Of a DNA stretch of 64,000 nt, positions 27,501 to 35,485 are shown piece by piece. Made by a program: the position numbers and the translations under genes. Each line of letters opens with the position of its first letter. The stretch's first letter is position 1. This DNA is from VRUE01 sp963702035. Lineage in GTDB: Bacteria > Actinomycetota > Thermoleophilia > Solirubrobacterales > 70-9. The DNA is taken from contig OY969700.1 in NCBI GenBank assembly GCA_963702035.1, positions 1,984,001-2,048,000 on the forward strand. Reading direction: 5' to 3'. The notes below the pieces were generated by a model that was given only the letters and a program-made list of their open reading frames with translations, made no database searches and was not told where the DNA came from.

Positions 27501-28087
27501 GCGGCGAGCGCGCAACCTTCTACTTCGACCTCGGATCCCCCTACGCGTACCTGACCGCGGAGCGGATCAGCGGGGTGTTCACCGACGCTGAGCTGGAGCA
27601 GCCGGAGTGGCAGCCGATCCTGCTCGGGGGGCTCTTCCAGCACTTCGGTCGCGACTCGTGGGGCAACGGGCCCGAACGCGAGGAGGGCATGGCCGAGGTC
27701 GAGCGCCGCGCCGCCGACTATGGACTGGCGCGGCTGGTCTGGCCCGAGCCGTGGCCGGGCAACATGCTGTTCGCGATGCGCGTCGCCACCTTTGCCAAGC
27801 AGACCGGCCGCACCGTCTCCTTCGCCCTCGCCGCCTTCCGCCAGCAGTTCGCCGCCGGCCGCGACCTGAGCGAGCACGACAACGTGCTGATCTCCGCCGC
27901 CGCCTGCGAGCTGCACCCCAACGCGGTCAGCAAAGCCGCCGGCACCGAAGGCGTCAAGAAGGCGCTGCGCGAGGCGACCGATGAGGCCGCCGAGCTGGGC
28001 GTGATCGGGGTCCCCTCGCTCCGCGTTGGCGAGGAGGTCTTCTGGGGGGACGACCGGCTGGAGGAGGCGGTCGAGGCCGCGAGCTAA
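27497..28087 (+). CDS. DsbA-family / 2-hydroxychromene-2-carboxylate isomerase-like protein
   Basis: A 196-residue thioredoxin-fold protein with the DsbA-type helical insertion. The N-terminus FYFDLGSPYAYL and the late motif ELGVIGVPSLRVGEEVFWGDDRLE are typical of the HCCA isomerase/kappa-GST group. No CxxC is present, so it is not a disulfide oxidase. Such proteins use glutathione or other thiols; the substrate here is unknown. It ends 10 bases before pdhA. Confidence 0.82.
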   Translation: MSGERATFYFDLGSPYAYLTAERISGVFTDAELEQPEWQPILLGGLFQHFGRDSWGNGPEREEGMAEVERRAADYGLARLVWPEPWPGNMLFAMRVATFAKQTGRTVSFALAAFRQQFAAGRDLSEHDNVLISAAACELHPNAVSKAAGTEGVKKALREATDEAAELGVIGVPSLRVGEEVFWGDDRLEEAVEAAS

Positions 28088-28097
28088 GGTGGCCTCA

Positions 28098-29318
28098 ATG
28101 GCCGATCTGCCTGACGCCGCCACCTGTTATGAGCTGCTCGCGCGGATGGCGCTGATCCGCCGCTTCGAGGAGGAGGCCGGGCGGCAGTACCAGCGGGCTA
28201 AAGCGGGTGGCTTCCTCCACCTGGCGATCGGCGAGGAGGCGACGATCGTCGGCACCACCTCGGTGATGCGCGACGAGGACTACCTGATCGGCACCTACCG
28301 CACCCACGGTCACGCGATCGCCCGCGGCACCGACCCCGAACGGGTGATGTCGGAGCTGTTCGGCCGGGTCGGCGGGACCAGCGGCGGCCGCGGCGGCTCG
28401 ATGCACATCTTCGACCGCGAGCGGCGCTTCATGGGCGGCTACGGGATCGTCGGCGGCAACCTGCCGATCGCCGCGGGCCTGGCGCTCTCCTCCGAGTACA
28501 AGGGCGAAGACGCGGTCACCGTCTGCATGTTCGGCGACGGCGCCTCCAACACCGGCAACTTCGGCGAGACGATGAACCTGGCGGCGCTCTGGCAGCTGCC
28601 CGTCTTCTTCCTGGTCGAGAACAACCTCTACGGGATGGGGACCTCGGTCGAGCGCCACTCCGCCCAGACCGATCTCTCCAAGAAGGCCGAGGGCTACGGC
28701 ATCCCCGGCACGCGGATCGACGGGATGGACGTGATCGCGGTGCGCGAGGGCGTCGCCGAGGGGATCCGCCAGGCGCGCGAGGAGCGCCGCCCGACCATCC
28801 TCGAGGCCTTCACCTACCGCTACCGCGGCCACTCCGCCGCCGACCCCGAGGTCTACCGCGAGCGCGAGGAGGTCGAGGAGTGGCAGCGCAAAGACCCGAT
28901 CGAGGCCTTCGCGCGGCGCTGCATCGAGGCCGGAGTGCTCGGCGAGCGCGAGCTGCGGCAGGTCCGCGACAAGGCCGAGGAGCAGGTGGTGGCGGCCGTC
29001 GAGGCCGCCGACGCCTCACCCGAACCGGCGCTCGACAGCCTCTACGAAAACCTCTACGTGGTCGACGAGCAGAGCGGCTGGTACGCGGTCGACGAGCGCA
29101 GCCCGGAGCCGCACCGGGGCGAGCGCGAGGACGAGGAGATGCCGGCGGCGGCGCGCGAGCTGGCCGAGGCCGGCGCCGCCTACGCCGGCCAGCCGGACCG
29201 GCCGCGTCCCCAGACCAGGCCGAATCCAGCAGAGGACGGCGACGCCCAGGAGGGGGTCGAGCCCGAGGTGGCCGATGAGGTCGAGGGCGCCGGGGTTGCC
29301 GATGAGGGCGAGGACTGA
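28098..29318 (+). CDS. pdhA: Pyruvate dehydrogenase E1 alpha subunit
   Basis: The thiamin-pyrophosphate subunit of a 2-oxoacid dehydrogenase E1. It has the TPP/Mg motif GDGASNTGNFGE and EAFTYRYRGHSAAD, typical of the alpha subunit. The 406-residue chain is longer than usual owing to an acidic C-terminal tail of about 60 residues (EDEEMPAAARELAEAG, AEDGDAQEG). The gene overlaps pdhB by one base. Pyruvate is the likely substrate; branched-chain oxoacids cannot be excluded. Confidence 0.92.
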   Translation: MADLPDAATCYELLARMALIRRFEEEAGRQYQRAKAGGFLHLAIGEEATIVGTTSVMRDEDYLIGTYRTHGHAIARGTDPERVMSELFGRVGGTSGGRGGSMHIFDRERRFMGGYGIVGGNLPIAAGLALSSEYKGEDAVTVCMFGDGASNTGNFGETMNLAALWQLPVFFLVENNLYGMGTSVERHSAQTDLSKKAEGYGIPGTRIDGMDVIAVREGVAEGIRQAREERRPTILEAFTYRYRGHSAADPEVYREREEVEEWQRKDPIEAFARRCIEAGVLGERELRQVRDKAEEQVVAAVEAADASPEPALDSLYENLYVVDEQSGWYAVDERSPEPHRGEREDEEMPAAARELAEAGAAYAGQPDRPRPQTRPNPAEDGDAQEGVEPEVADEVEGAGVADEGED

Positions 29319-30310
29319 TGGCGGCGCTGCGGATGCGCGAGGCGTTGCGCGACGCGATGGCCGAGGAGATGCGGCGCGACGAGGCGGTCTTCGTGATGGG
29401 CGAGGACGTCGGCGTCTTCCAGGGCGCCTTCAAGGTGACCGAGGGGCTGCTGGAGGAGTTCGGCGAGCGGCGCGTGCGCGACACGCCGATCTCCGAGAAC
29501 ACGATCGTCGGCGCCGGGGTCGGCGCGGCGATGGGGGGCCTGCGGCCGGTGGTCGAGCTGATGACGGTCAACTTCGCCCTGCTGGCGCTGGACCAGATCG
29601 TCAACCACGCGGCGGCGATCCCCTACATGTTCAACGGCCAGGCGCGGGTGCCGCTCGTGATCCGCATGCCGGGCGGCGGTGGCCACCAGCTCGGCCCGAC
29701 CCACTCGCACAGCTTCGAGGCGCTCTTCCTGCAGGTGCCGGGGCTGCTGGTCGCCTGTCCCTCGACCCCGGCCGACGGCAAGGCATTGCTGAAGGCGGCG
29801 ATCCGCGACGACAACCCGGTCGTCTTCATCGAGCACGAGAGCCTCTATGGGGTGCGCGGCGAGGTCGCCGAGGACGGCGCGGACGAGGTGCTGCGCTTCG
29901 GCGAAGCAGCGGTGCGCCGCGAGGGCGGCGACGTGACGCTCGTCGGCCTGCTCAAGATGGCCCACGTCGCCGAGGACGCGGCGCGGACGCTCGCGCACGA
30001 GCACGGGGTCGAGGCCGAGGTGATCGACCCGCGCACGCTGCGCCCGCTCGACCTCGACACGATCCTCGAGTCGGTGCGCAAGACGAACCGGGCGGTGATC
30101 GTCGAGGAGGGCTGGCCGCACGGCGGCGTCGGCGCCAACCTCGCCACGCTGATCACCGAGCAGGCCTTCGATTACCTCGACGCGCCGGTGCAGCGGGTGA
30201 CCGGGGCAGATGTGCCTATGCCTTATGCGAAACGGCTTGAGCAGGCGGCGATTCCACATGAGGAGCATGTCGTGCAGGCGGCCTTGGCCGCGTTGGAGGG
30301 GAGCATCTGA
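29318..30310 (+). CDS. pdhB: Pyruvate dehydrogenase E1 beta subunit
   Basis: The 330-residue beta subunit of E1. Motifs: REALRDAMAEEMRRDEAVFVMGEDVG, DTPISENTIVGAGVGAAMGG, PGGGGHQLGPTHSHSFEALF and VIDPRTLRPLDLDTI. It is translationally coupled to pdhA. A palindromic repeat fills the gap between it and pdhC. Confidence 0.95.
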   Translation: MAALRMREALRDAMAEEMRRDEAVFVMGEDVGVFQGAFKVTEGLLEEFGERRVRDTPISENTIVGAGVGAAMGGLRPVVELMTVNFALLALDQIVNHAAAIPYMFNGQARVPLVIRMPGGGGHQLGPTHSHSFEALFLQVPGLLVACPSTPADGKALLKAAIRDDNPVVFIEHESLYGVRGEVAEDGADEVLRFGEAAVRREGGDVTLVGLLKMAHVAEDAARTLAHEHGVEAEVIDPRTLRPLDLDTILESVRKTNRAVIVEEGWPHGGVGANLATLITEQAFDYLDAPVQRVTGADVPMPYAKRLEQAAIPHEEHVVQAALAALEGSI

Positions 30311-30311
30311 T

Positions 30312-30442
30312 GCGAGGATCGGGGGTGCCTCGTCAGCTGCCCACCACCGCCTTCGGCGGTGGAATTTGGTGCCGCTTCGCGGCGGGAACCACCCAGCCGG
30401 GGCCGCTTCGCGAGGCACTGCCGAGGCACCCCCGATCCTCGC
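30312..30442. repeat. Palindromic repeat between pdhB and pdhC (copy B)
   Basis: Perfect 21-base arms (30,312-30,332 and 30,422-30,442) contain ATCGGGGGTGCC/GGCACCCCCGAT. The centre has further hairpins (CCACCGCC-TTC-GGCGGTGG; GCCGC-TTC-GCGGC) and the string GGAACCACCCAGC, close to GGAACCCAGC in other copies. It is a diverged member of the GGGGGTGTCC family and lies within a probable operon. Confidence 0.7.
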
Positions 30443-30469
30443 TTCGTAACGCACTTGAAGGGATCGCCA

Positions 30470-31840
30470 ATGGCTGACGTGGTGATGCCTAGATTGTCCG
30501 ACTCGATGGAGGAGGGGACGGTGCTGCAGTGGCTCAAAGCTGTCGGCGATGAGATCGCGGTTGGTGATGAGCTGGTGGAAATCGAGACCGACAAGGCGAA
30601 CATGGCCTATGAAAGCGATGTAGCCGGGACGTTGAGTGAGATCTTGGTTCCGGAGGGTGAGACGGTGGCCATCGGCACGCCGATTGCGCGGGTTGGCGAT
30701 TCGGACGAGGGTTCGAGCGCCTCAGCCGCGGGTCCTGTCGCGGGGGTGGGGGGGGCGCTGCGGGCGGGCCACGGTCCGTCCTCGACCCCCCCCACCCCCG
30801 CACCACCCACGGGAGAGAAGTCTGAATCCGCCACTCCGGCCGATGGCGATGGACACCGGACGAAAGCTTCTCCTCTGGCGCGCAGGATCGCTGAGGAACG
30901 GCAGCTTGATCTGAGCCGGCTTCACGGGTCCGGGCCAGCTGGTCGCATAGTGAAAGCTGATGTCGAGCGGGCGTCTTCCGCGGGTGGCGTGGGGGAGGGG
31001 GTGTCCGGGCGGGCGCGGCGTCCTGTTCCTCGCCCAGGCGAGTCCGAGAGAGACGCACAGCCGTCCGGCGAGGAACCCAGCACCCGGCCGGACACCCCCT
31101 CCGTCGCGGCGGGACCCGCGGCTGAGGGCCCCGGTCCCGAAACCGCCAAGGGTCAGGTCAGCTACGAAGACCCATCGAAGACGCAGCAGGTGATCGCTCG
31201 GCGGATGTCCGAGTCGAAGGCGACGGCGCCGCACTTCTACCTGCGGGCCACGGTCGACATGAGCGAGGCGGTCGCCGGGCGGGAAATGGTCAAGGCTCGC
31301 GCTCTGCCGGGCGACGTGATTCCGTCGTTCAACGACATGGTGGTCAAGGCCTGCGCGCTGGGGCTGCGGGAGCATCCACGGGCCAATGGGGCCTACAGGG
31401 ACGGGCGCTTCGAGCTTTATTCGCGGGTCAACGTCGGCGTCGCGGTGGCGGCCAACGACGCGCTCATCGTCCCGACGCTCTTCGACGCCGACCGCAAGGG
31501 GCTGCGACAGATCGCCTCTGAGTCGCGTGCGCTGGCCGGCAAGGTGCGCGAGGGGCAGATCACCCCGCCGGAGCTCTCCGGCGCCACCTTCACCGTCTCC
31601 AACCTGGGGATGTTCGGGATCGACGGCTTCTCAGCGGTGATCAACCCACCCCAGGCGGCGATCCTCGCCGTCGGCGCGATCGACGAGCGGCCGGTCGTCC
31701 GCGACGGTGAGATCGCCACCGCCCACCTGATGCAGGTCGACCTCGCCTGCGACCACCGCATCCTCTACGGCGCCCCGGCAGCCGAATTCCTGGCGCGGGT
31801 CAGGGCGCTACTCGAAGAGCCGCTTTCTCTAGCGCTCTAA
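30470..31840 (+). CDS. pdhC: Dihydrolipoamide acyltransferase (E2)
   Basis: The E2 core of the complex, 456 residues. One lipoyl domain (1-80) has the lipoylated Lys at 42 in EIETDKANM. The peripheral subunit-binding domain is at about 123-163 (ASPLARRIAEE; GSGPAGRIVKADVE). The catalytic domain runs from about 225. Both linkers contain translated palindromic repeats (residues about 91-111 and 175-211). The catalytic HxxxDG reads HRILYG, with Tyr in the usual Asp position. The stop codon interleaves with that of the convergent membrane-protein gene. Confidence 0.92.
   Translation: MADVVMPRLSDSMEEGTVLQWLKAVGDEIAVGDELVEIETDKANMAYESDVAGTLSEILVPEGETVAIGTPIARVGDSDEGSSASAAGPVAGVGGALRAGHGPSSTPPTPAPPTGEKSESATPADGDGHRTKASPLARRIAEERQLDLSRLHGSGPAGRIVKADVERASSAGGVGEGVSGRARRPVPRPGESERDAQPSGEEPSTRPDTPSVAAGPAAEGPGPETAKGQVSYEDPSKTQQVIARRMSESKATAPHFYLRATVDMSEAVAGREMVKARALPGDVIPSFNDMVVKACALGLREHPRANGAYRDGRFELYSRVNVGVAVAANDALIVPTLFDADRKGLRQIASESRALAGKVREGQITPPELSGATFTVSNLGMFGIDGFSAVINPPQAAILAVGAIDERPVVRDGEIATAHLMQVDLACDHRILYGAPAAEFLARVRALLEEPLSLAL
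30740..30801. repeat. Palindromic repeat inside pdhC, linker 1 (copy C1)
   Basis: GCGGGGGTGGGGGGGG (30,740-30,755) and its exact complement (30,786-30,801) form 16-base arms around 30 bases. Flanks CCGCGGGTCCTG and CACCCACGGGAG resemble the flanks of the copies at 30,994 and 32,923. It is translated in frame as a Gly/Pro-rich linker between the lipoyl and subunit-binding domains. Confidence 0.65.
30994..31102. repeat. Palindromic repeat inside pdhC, linker 2 (copy C2)
   Basis: Arms GGAGGGGGTGTCCGG (30,994-31,008) and CCGGACACCCCCTCC (31,088-31,102) are perfect. Inner arms TTCCTCGCC and GGCGAGGAA (31,026-31,034; 31,067-31,075) nest inside. The centre GCGGCGTCCTGTTCCTCGCC and GGCGAGGAACCCAGCA match copy A. 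It is translated in frame between the subunit-binding and catalytic domains of E2. Confidence 0.8.
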
Positions 31841-33621
31841 CAGGTCTTTCTCGCGCCAGTTACAGCGTTCCACGCGCGGCCTAATGAGAAGTCGGCTGCT
31901 ACTCGGAAGATGCCGGGATGGCTGGCGCGGGCCAGGGTCCACTCGCCGTGGCGGAGTAGGCAGCCGTTGCCGCGTTCGATCGACCAGTAGGGGGTGAAGG
32001 CGACGCGGACGAGGAACTCGCCGGGGCGGGTCACGTCGAGGGCGAAGCCGCTGTGGTCGACCGAGCGGATCTGGGCGGCGCCGGCGCCGAGCGGCTGCAC
32101 CAGCGGGGCCGGGTCGCGTACTTCGTAGACGCGCCAGTGGGCATCGCTCCAGCGGGGCTTCAGGTAGGGCGGGTTGCTGAGGATCAGGCGGCGCTCGGCG
32201 ACCGAGGAGTAGTCGAGTGGAGCGTCGGGCAGGGCCACGTAGCGGATCGCGTTGGCGTGCAACCAGGCGCGGTAGGCGCGGTCGGTGAGCGCCTCTTCTC
32301 CACCGTCGTAGAAGAGGTCGTCGCGCGTCGTGTCCAGTTGCCGGAGCCAGCCGCGGGCCAGTTCGAAGCTGGGGGCGAGGTATGCCGACTCCCAGTGGTT
32401 TGCCGTCGGCGGCACCTCGATCCGGGCGGCGCTGCCGCCGTGGTCGCGTAGCCAGGTGGCGACCGGGGTGAAGTAGGTCGAGGCGGTCGAAGGGTCGCCG
32501 ACGCTGCGCGCGATCTGGTTGACACTCGCCGTCACCTGCCAGTAGAGGCCGCCCGCCAGCGCCAGCGAGAGCAGCAGCATCGATGCGCGTGAGAGGCGTG
32601 GCCGGTGGGCGAGCATGACCGCGGCCAGGACGGGCCCACCGAAGAGGGCGCCGAGGCGGACGGCGTTGCCGCCGATCGGGTTCGGTGCGAGCACGAGTAC
32701 CGTCGCGGCCAGCACGTAGGCGATCAGCACGCGGCGCAGCTGCCTCTCCTCCACCGCCAGGCCGCGGGTCAGCAGCAGTGCCCCGCCACACCAGAGCGGG
32801 ATCGCCAAGTAGGAGGAGAAGGCGAAGGGGAACTGGCCGGATTCGGGGAAGGCCAGGTTTGGGATCAGCGTCAGTGCTAGGGCGATCGAGGCGACCCAAG
32901 CCGCTGCCGGCCCGCGGGTCCTGGCGTCGGGGAGGGGGTGTCCAGTCGTGCGCTGGGTTCCTCGCCGGGCGGCGGTGCTCCTCTCGCCGAGCTGGCTGGG
33001 CGAGGAACATGACGCCGCGCCCGCCTGGACACCCCCTCCCCGACGCCACCCGCGGGAGAGGCGCTGGAGCTGGATCGCCGGATCACAAGCGCCGGCGAAG
33101 ACGACGCCCGCCAGGAAGGCTGCTGCTACGGGGCTCGATAGGGCGCAGGCGGCGGAGGCCGTTAGGGCTAAGGGTGTGCGTTGGAGCTGCAGGGCGCGCA
33201 GCGCGGCTAGGCCGAAGGCGACACCTAGGGCGAAGGTGAGCTGGCCGTCGGCGAGCAGGGTCACCACGCCCGCGGCGAACCAGAGCGTCGCCCAGCGTGC
33301 CGCCTCACCCCAGCGGTCGCGAATGAGGCGGTCGAAGAAGTAGGAGGAGGCGATCACGGCGACGGTCCCGACCAGTCGCGGCCCGAGCAGGGCGGCCAGC
33401 GGCGGGAAGAGGACGCTGTAGGTGAGGGTGTAGTGGCCGCCGTACCAGCTGCCGTTCCAGATCGCCAGGCCGCCGCGCTGGAACAACTCGGTGCGGAAGA
33501 CCTGGGCGGCGAGGTCGCCGACCTGCGGGTTCCAGGCGAACATCGCGGCGGCCAGGGCGGCGCTGAGCGCCACGGCCGGAAGCCAGTCGGGTCGGAGGAG
33601 CTTTGACTGGGAGGGGACCAT
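31837..33621 (-). CDS. Multi-pass membrane protein, glycosyltransferase-like
   Basis: A 594-residue protein with about ten or more hydrophobic helices in the first 400 residues and an external C-terminal domain. The layout (PAVALSAALAAAMFAW at the start, GNGSWYGGHYTLTYS-like loop NGSWYGGHYTLTYSVLFPP) resembles GT-C type polyprenol-linked glycosyltransferases or related uncharacterised actinobacterial proteins. I cannot assign an activity. Residues about 192-233, between two membrane helices, are encoded by a palindromic repeat and read as a low-complexity Arg/Gly/Ser stretch. It is convergent with pdhC and divergent from lipB. Confidence 0.65.
   Translation of the reverse strand: MVPSQSKLLRPDWLPAVALSAALAAAMFAWNPQVGDLAAQVFRTELFQRGGLAIWNGSWYGGHYTLTYSVLFPPLAALLGPRLVGTVAVIASSYFFDRLIRDRWGEAARWATLWFAAGVVTLLADGQLTFALGVAFGLAALRALQLQRTPLALTASAACALSSPVAAAFLAGVVFAGACDPAIQLQRLSRGWRRGGGVQAGAASCSSPSQLGERSTAARRGTQRTTGHPLPDARTRGPAAAWVASIALALTLIPNLAFPESGQFPFAFSSYLAIPLWCGGALLLTRGLAVEERQLRRVLIAYVLAATVLVLAPNPIGGNAVRLGALFGGPVLAAVMLAHRPRLSRASMLLLSLALAGGLYWQVTASVNQIARSVGDPSTASTYFTPVATWLRDHGGSAARIEVPPTANHWESAYLAPSFELARGWLRQLDTTRDDLFYDGGEEALTDRAYRAWLHANAIRYVALPDAPLDYSSVAERRLILSNPPYLKPRWSDAHWRVYEVRDPAPLVQPLGAGAAQIRSVDHSGFALDVTRPGEFLVRVAFTPYWSIERGNGCLLRHGEWTLARASHPGIFRVAADFSLGRAWNAVTGARKTC
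32923..33047. repeat. Palindromic repeat inside the membrane-protein gene (copy D)
   Basis: Perfect 23-base arms (32,923-32,945 and 33,025-33,047) contain GGAGGGGGTGTCC/GGACACCCCCTCC. Inner arms TTCCTCGCC (32,958-32,966) and GGCGAGGAA (32,999-33,007) match copy C2, in the opposite orientation. It keeps the reading frame open and adds about 42 residues to a loop between membrane helices. Confidence 0.82.
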
Positions 33622-33671
33622 CGGGCGGGGGGCCGCCTAGGATAGGGCGACCGCATGCGAGGATTTCAAGG

Positions 33672-34406
33672 GTGACTAAAGAAATCCTGGTGGTCGGCTG
33701 TGGAGTCGTCCCCTACGAGGAGGCGCTGGTCGCCCAGCGCTGGCTGCAAAACGCCCGCCAGGAGGGGGAGGTCTCAGACGTGCTGCTGCTGCTCGAGCAC
33801 CCGCCCGTCTACACGCGCGGGCGCCGGGCGACCGACGACGAGCTGCCGATGCAGCGCGAGTGGTACGAGATGCAGGGGATCGAAGTCCGCGACACCGACC
33901 GCGGCGGCCGGGTCACCTACCACGGGCCGGGACAGCTGGTCGCCTACCCGATCGTCTCGCTGAAGCCCTACGGCGACGACGTCCACGAGTACGTGCGGCG
34001 GCTGGAGCGGGTGGCGATCGGGGCGTTGGCCGAGCACGGCGTCGCGGCGGGCACGATCGAGGGCCTGACCGGGGTCTGGACCGAGGGCGAGGCGCCCGGG
34101 CCGGAAGCCGGCACCGACGCCGCCCGCAAGATCGGCTCGATCGGGGTGCACGTCAGTCGCGGCGTCACCACCCACGGGCTGGCGATCAATGTGAACAACG
34201 ACCTGCAGCCGTTCGAGTGGATCGTCCCCTGCGGGATCGACAACTGCCGGGTCACCTCGCTCGGCCGCGAGTTGGGCGCCGAGCAGGACCTCAGTGCCTT
34301 CGCCGACACCGTCGCCGCCCGCTACGCCGAGGTCTTCGAGCGGGCGCCGGTGGAGACCGCGCCCGCGGCCCTGGGAATCGACCTCGCTAGGCTCGGGATC
34401 GCATGA
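33672..34406 (+). CDS. lipB: Lipoyl(octanoyl) transferase
   Basis: Moves octanoyl groups from acyl carrier protein to lipoyl domains, 244 residues. Motifs: RGGRVTYHGPGQLVAYPI, KIGSIGVHVSRGVTTHG with the catalytic Lys, and PCGIDNCRVTSLG with the catalytic Cys. The GTG at 33,672 is chosen because the conserved fold begins shortly after; upstream in-frame codons overlap the divergent gene's start region. It overlaps lipA by 4 bases. Confidence 0.94.
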   Translation: MTKEILVVGCGVVPYEEALVAQRWLQNARQEGEVSDVLLLLEHPPVYTRGRRATDDELPMQREWYEMQGIEVRDTDRGGRVTYHGPGQLVAYPIVSLKPYGDDVHEYVRRLERVAIGALAEHGVAAGTIEGLTGVWTEGEAPGPEAGTDAARKIGSIGVHVSRGVTTHGLAINVNNDLQPFEWIVPCGIDNCRVTSLGRELGAEQDLSAFADTVAARYAEVFERAPVETAPAALGIDLARLGIA

Positions 34407-35386
34407 CGAGTCCTCCCGAGACGATCGCCGACGAGCCGGCCGCCGAGCGCGTCCACGTCACCCGCTCCCGCGCCAAGCCGGGCGGGACCGCGGCCGAGGG
34501 CGACGGCGCCGTCCCCTTCCGCCGCGCCCGCAAGCCGCCCTGGCTGAAGGTGCCGGCGCCTGGCGGGCCGACCTACCGGCGGCTGAAGGCGGCGATCGAC
34601 AGCGACAACCTGCACACCGTCTGCGAGGAGGCGAACTGCCCCAACGTCGGCGAGTGCTGGGAGCGCGGCACGGCGACCTTCATGATCCTCGGCGACGTCT
34701 GCACCCGCCGCTGCGGCTTCTGCAACGTGCAGACGGGGGTGCCGAGCTGGAACGACCCGCTCGAGCCGCTGCGCGTCGCCAACCAGGTGAAGAAGATGGG
34801 GCTGCGGCACGCGGTCGTCACCTCGGTCGACCGCGACGACCTGCCCGACTACGGGGCGAGCGCCTTCGTCGGCGTGATCCGCTCGATCCGCATGCAGGCG
34901 CCCGGCTGCAAGGTCGAGATCCTCACCCCCGACTTCCGCGGCCAGGAGATGCCGCTGGCGAAGGTGATCCACGAGCGGCCCGATGTCTTCAACCACAACG
35001 TCGAGACGGTGCCGCGCCTCTATCCGAAGGCGCGCCGCGGCTCCAAGTTCCTGCGCTCGGCGCGGGTGCTGCGGATGGCGAAGGAGATGGGCGGTGCCGA
35101 CGTCGTCACCAAGTCGGGGCTGATGGTCGGCCTGGGCGAGTCCTTCGAGGAGATGGTCGAGACCTTCGGCATCCTGCGCGAGCACCGCGTCCAGGTGCTG
35201 ACCGTCGGCCAGTACCTGCGCCCGACCGAGAACCACCTGCCGATCGAGCGCTACTGGCATCCCGAGGAGTTCGCGGCGCTCGAGCGCGAGGCCTACGCGA
35301 TGGGCTTCGAGTCGGTCGCCGCCGGGCCGCTGGTGCGCAGCAGCTACCACGCCGATCAGAACCTGCCGGAACCCGCCAGCGAATAG
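34403..35386 (+). CDS. lipA: Lipoyl synthase
   Basis: Radical SAM enzyme that inserts two sulfurs into octanoyl groups, 327 residues. The auxiliary cluster motif is CEEANCPNVGEC and the radical SAM motif is CTRRCGFC. The C-terminal RSSYHA carries the conserved Ser ligand of the auxiliary cluster. With lipB it matures the lipoyl domain of the E2 encoded just upstream. A hairpin follows the stop codon. Confidence 0.96.
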   Translation: MTSPPETIADEPAAERVHVTRSRAKPGGTAAEGDGAVPFRRARKPPWLKVPAPGGPTYRRLKAAIDSDNLHTVCEEANCPNVGECWERGTATFMILGDVCTRRCGFCNVQTGVPSWNDPLEPLRVANQVKKMGLRHAVVTSVDRDDLPDYGASAFVGVIRSIRMQAPGCKVEILTPDFRGQEMPLAKVIHERPDVFNHNVETVPRLYPKARRGSKFLRSARVLRMAKEMGGADVVTKSGLMVGLGESFEEMVETFGILREHRVQVLTVGQYLRPTENHLPIERYWHPEEFAALEREAYAMGFESVAAGPLVRSSYHADQNLPEPASE

Positions 35387-35389
35387 CGC

Positions 35390-35427
35390 TGGCGACTTAC
35401 CGTCCTCTTGCGGGGGCTAAGTCGCCA
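35390..35427 (+). terminator. Hairpin after lipA
   Basis: TGGCGACTTA (35,390-35,399) and TAAGTCGCCA (35,418-35,427) are perfect 10-base arms around an 18-base loop, four bases after the lipA stop. It lies between the convergent lipA and dipeptidase genes. No long U-tract is present, as is common for terminators in GC-rich actinobacteria. Confidence 0.6.
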
Positions 35428-35485
35428 AGGCGCGCTGGCTCAGTCGGGTGGAAGCCGTCGGCCGCGGGCGTTGGAGCGGTGCCGT

